From the NCBI GenBank assembly GCA_041668045.1, contig JBAYDV010000072.1:1-10766 (forward strand): DNA of 10,766 bases. The letters run 5' to 3'. Positions 9,601 through 10,766 of this stretch are shown here, piece after piece (the stretch's first letter is position 1; each line of letters begins with the position of its first letter). Source of the stretch: JBAYDV01 sp041668045. Lineage in GTDB: Bacteria > Bacteroidota > Bacteroidia > Bacteroidales > UBA932. The notes beneath the pieces are model-generated. The model saw only the letters and a program-made list of their open reading frames with translations. It was not told the DNA's origin and searched no databases. The position numbers and the translations under genes were made by a program.

Positions 9601-10007
9601 GTTAGAAAAAGTATTAAAAAATTTAATTGAAAAAAGACTCTAAGATTTCCCCATATTTTTCCAAATACATATTCAGCATTACTTAAAGGGCTAACATAAA
9701 AAACCTCTGAAGTATCTAACTTTTTATCTCTTTTTAAAAAATCAGAAGCCAGAAATATCGCTATAATAGCTTGAATGAGATTTATGGCAGCTAAATTGAA
9801 ATATGGAATAGTAGATGGGACAGCTTTCAGTACCCATGCATCTGATCCAGCAGGAAATACCAGCATCGAAAGATTCAGCATGATATTGGTAAATACAATA
9901 ATAGAGGCGAATATCTTAAAATACCAACTTCTTTTTAATAATATGCTTTCATACCTTGAAACGTCTTTTATGTGTCTAAAAAATCCCATAGTTAAGCTTT
10001 CGTCCAT
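6663..10007 (-). CDS. ABC-2 type permease fused to inactive M1-peptidase-like and golvesin-type periplasmic domains
   Basis: This 1,114-residue protein would be the membrane partner of the ATPase encoded just upstream. Its N-terminal end is a cytoplasmic amphipathic stretch and then about seven hydrophobic helices (residues 32-53, 66-88, 122-142, 150-175, 182-202, 229-254, 267-286), matching an ABC-2 permease core plus one extra helix that places the remainder in the periplasm. Residues about 300-855 follow the plan of M1 (gluzincin) aminopeptidases: a beta-rich N-terminal domain with C-W-Y-P (441-444), then V-E-V-P-A-S-F (571-577), then helical segments with N-P-Y-Y-L-L-P (672-678). No HExxH zinc motif exists anywhere, so peptidase activity is unlikely. 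Residues about 960-1107 resemble the golvesin/Xly C-terminal carbohydrate-binding-like domain, with G-W-T-L-L-G-T-Y-Y-F (1073-1082) and V-I-A-D-A-V (1100-1105). I report the upstream ATG at 10007; an in-frame ATG at 9989 would follow the ATPase stop by two bases (TAACTATG) and is about equally likely. Databases may call such proteins xanthan lyase, a misleading name based on the C-terminal domain. Substrate unknown. Confidence 0.85.
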   Translation of the reverse strand: MDESLTMGFFRHIKDVSRYESILLKRSWYFKIFASIIVFTNIMLNLSMLVFPAGSDAWVLKAVPSTIPYFNLAAINLIQAIIAIFLASDFLKRDKKLDTSEVFYVSPLSNAEYVFGKIWGNLRVFFQLNFLILFLTAIFALVGKDSSVDVLSYFIYFVIISVPTLTFIIGFSTFIMMIIKNQALTFLILLSYIGVTLFYLADKFHYLLDYMSYNMPIYKSTIVGFSNLKLIIIQRSLYLILGFAFIFLTISLFARLSNARNSKNKWTAMGIIFIVIGGLLSFSYLSHYSKMNNNRREYIDLNNKYTSSSTIGIDYYDIDVTQLTDGINANVKIQGHTRLADSTFVFSLNPGFNITSISSSIPNIKYKRYKQIIKIVYPKILPKDTPVSIKFSYSGSALNDFAYLDIGNKRFYKKQSSNTVSFDTKFCFQEKNFLLYTPEICWYPRAGTTFSSTSAKWQKSFFSQYHLNVHPLPNLKAISQGYCHKDSLNNSFQFTPEEKLKDISLTIGDYQETKITVDSTDYYINYFKGHNFLEKSIDKIRDSIPALIRLTRQKVESSSQLEYPFKRFSMVEVPASFNSYQHTWTLAQDQLQPELVFYPEMSLHMSMDVNQYIYQNKRWGQDKNANDTTLTYNFLKWKLEYMFLRSSYDAARSGINIQIGENQSQEYKTNSNPYYLLPQLYDYKYNISYPTAPIVNRGMELFIQKKQNDNRFERRMAGITRNEKANLLLNEYNLNDLLINEDYHDIIDYLVDAKMRHLMYPLQEKIGYQASYDLVRKIMDDSKFSNIDFSDLIKKIDDEAGTQLYSNLKDFNSKVPLPYYDIGNARITHIQGRDGETYVLKIRISNISDIDGYILIEIETKNKIEDPRQHKVLFIPAHTAKEYITLWDEFPRQVSINTGISKNLPALISKRASNLIRKKGRITDKDTIIFYPAESYNSQNEIIIDNEDSTLFSISKPDLEGIFPKMLDKYEKSKYKYQGIGWRGTPINWRLTTNENFYGENIRSAYVVKKGNGTKTATWKIPIKEKGRYDLYYFVSKIKSYWRRNEDNGEYKFNVHYLGNDEAAYLKIKKVEGWTLLGTYYFDADTVTVTLNNKTNLRTVIADAVKAEKRDTNY

Positions 10008-10766
10008 TTATTAAGATTATGTTCCATAAAATATACATATGCATACTCGAGATTAGGAGTAAATGGCTCAGCATCATATCCACTAATACTATCAGCTACT
10101 ACGAACACTTCCCATCCTTTACCATAAGGAATAGTAGCGATTATTGGATATTTCTTTTCAATTTCATTTAACTGACTATTCTCTATTTTTAATTTCCATG
10201 CTTTATTTTCTACTTTCTTCAGCATATCTTCAGGAGTTCCAAAATATGCTATCTCACCTTTATCAAGTAAGGCCATGCTATTACATGAACTAGAAATGTC
10301 TCCAACTATATGAGTTGATAATAAAATAGTAGCATTCTGTCCACTAACTTCAGAAAGAATATTTCTAAACCTAATTCTTTCTTCAGGATCTAATCCTGTA
10401 GTAGGTTCATCGACTATTATAACTTTTGGCTTATGAATAAGAGCTTGTGCTATACCTAATCTACGTTTCATTCCTCCAGATAGATTATTAGCGTATCTAT
10501 TTCTAGCCTCAAAAAGGCCTACTTTCTCTAACATTTCATCTACAGCTTCTTTTCTTTTTCTAGTATTATTCATACCAGATAATCTAGCTGCATAGTCTAG
10601 AAATTCATAGGTTTTATATTTAGCGAAAAAACGAAAATCTTGAGGTAAATAACCAAGCAATTTCCTAATTTCTTTTCTATCTTTTATTAAATCATGACCA
10701 TAAATTTCTACTGACCCCGAAGTAGGTTCTAATAAAGACACTAGAATCCTCATTAACGTTGATTTA
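9992..10766 (-). CDS. ABC transporter ATP-binding protein, C-terminal part (cut by right window edge)
   Basis: This is the nucleotide-binding subunit that would power the adjacent ABC-2 permease from the cytoplasmic face. The reading frame is open to the right edge; the first visible residues are K-S-T-L, the end of Walker A (GxxGxGKST), so about the first 40 residues are outside the window. The ATG at 10753 is therefore an internal methionine directly after Walker A, not the start. Counting from that methionine, the Q-loop is L-G-Y-L-P-Q-D-F (34-41), the signature L-S-G-G-M-K-R-R-L-G (91-100), Walker B with catalytic glutamate V-I-I-V-D-E-P (111-117), the D-loop G-L-D-P-E (121-125), and the H-loop L-L-S-T-H-I (143-148). 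All catalytic elements that can be seen are intact. A C-terminal extension of about 100 residues follows, as in CcmA/NatA-type ATPases of ABC-2 exporters. It overlaps the permease gene by 16 bases if the upstream permease start is used. Confidence 0.95.
   Translation of the reverse strand, partial: KSTLMRILVSLLEPTSGSVEIYGHDLIKDRKEIRKLLGYLPQDFRFFAKYKTYEFLDYAARLSGMNNTRKRKEAVDEMLEKVGLFEARNRYANNLSGGMKRRLGIAQALIHKPKVIIVDEPTTGLDPEERIRFRNILSEVSGQNATILLSTHIVGDISSSCNSMALLDKGEIAYFGTPEDMLKKVENKAWKLKIENSQLNEIEKKYPIIATIPYGKGWEVFVVADSISGYDAEPFTPNLEYAYVYFMEHNLNKWTKA

Noticed and set aside
10751..10753. ATG at 10753 as the true start of the ABC ATPase
   Set aside because: The codons just upstream read K-S-T-L in frame, the end of a Walker A motif, so the gene starts outside the window and this is an internal methionine.
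1..10766. tRNA, rRNA, CRISPR array, insertion sequence, riboswitch
   Set aside because: Almost every base is in coding sequence; I saw no regular spaced repeats, transposase motifs, terminal inverted repeats or structured RNA segment.

Overview
The window is AT-rich (roughly one third G+C by eye) and coded entirely on the minus strand. It reads like a piece of a Bacteroidota genome, probably Bacteroidales or a low-GC flavobacterial relative. The evidence is the AT-rich codon use, weak or absent Shine-Dalgarno sequences, a lipoprotein-type adaptor with a relaxed lipobox, and an ABC-2 permease fused to M1-peptidase-like and golvesin-type domains, a layout I know from this phylum. The genus cannot be fixed from the sequence.

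In the direction of transcription (right to left) there are six genes. (1) An ABC transporter ATPase enters at the right edge, cut just inside its Walker A motif (9992-10766). (2) A giant ABC-2 type permease (6663-10007) has seven predicted membrane segments followed by about 800 residues of predicted periplasmic protein. (3) A TolC-family outer membrane efflux protein (5122-6624). (4) A periplasmic adaptor lipoprotein (4050-5132). (5) A complete RND inner-membrane pump (955-4050). (6) The first 316 codons of a second, different RND pump run off the left edge (1-948).

The genes are packed as one operon. Junctions are a 16-base overlap or 2-base gap (ATPase/permease), 38 bases (permease/TolC), an 11-base overlap (TolC/adaptor), a 1-base TAATG overlap (adaptor/RND 1) and 6 bases (RND 1/RND 2). 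No promoter or terminator is convincing inside the window, so the transcript probably begins beyond the right edge and ends beyond the left edge. There is no gene-free stretch above 40 bases.

Genes 3-6 form a tripartite RND efflux system with two RND subunits sharing one adaptor and one outer membrane channel, the arrangement known from MdtABC-TolC. Genes 1-2 form an ABC transporter whose permease carries a peptidase-like domain without the zinc-binding HExxH motif and ends in a golvesin-type domain. An ABC module sharing a transcript with a complete envelope-spanning pump suggests a joint export or envelope task. The substrate is not readable from the sequence.
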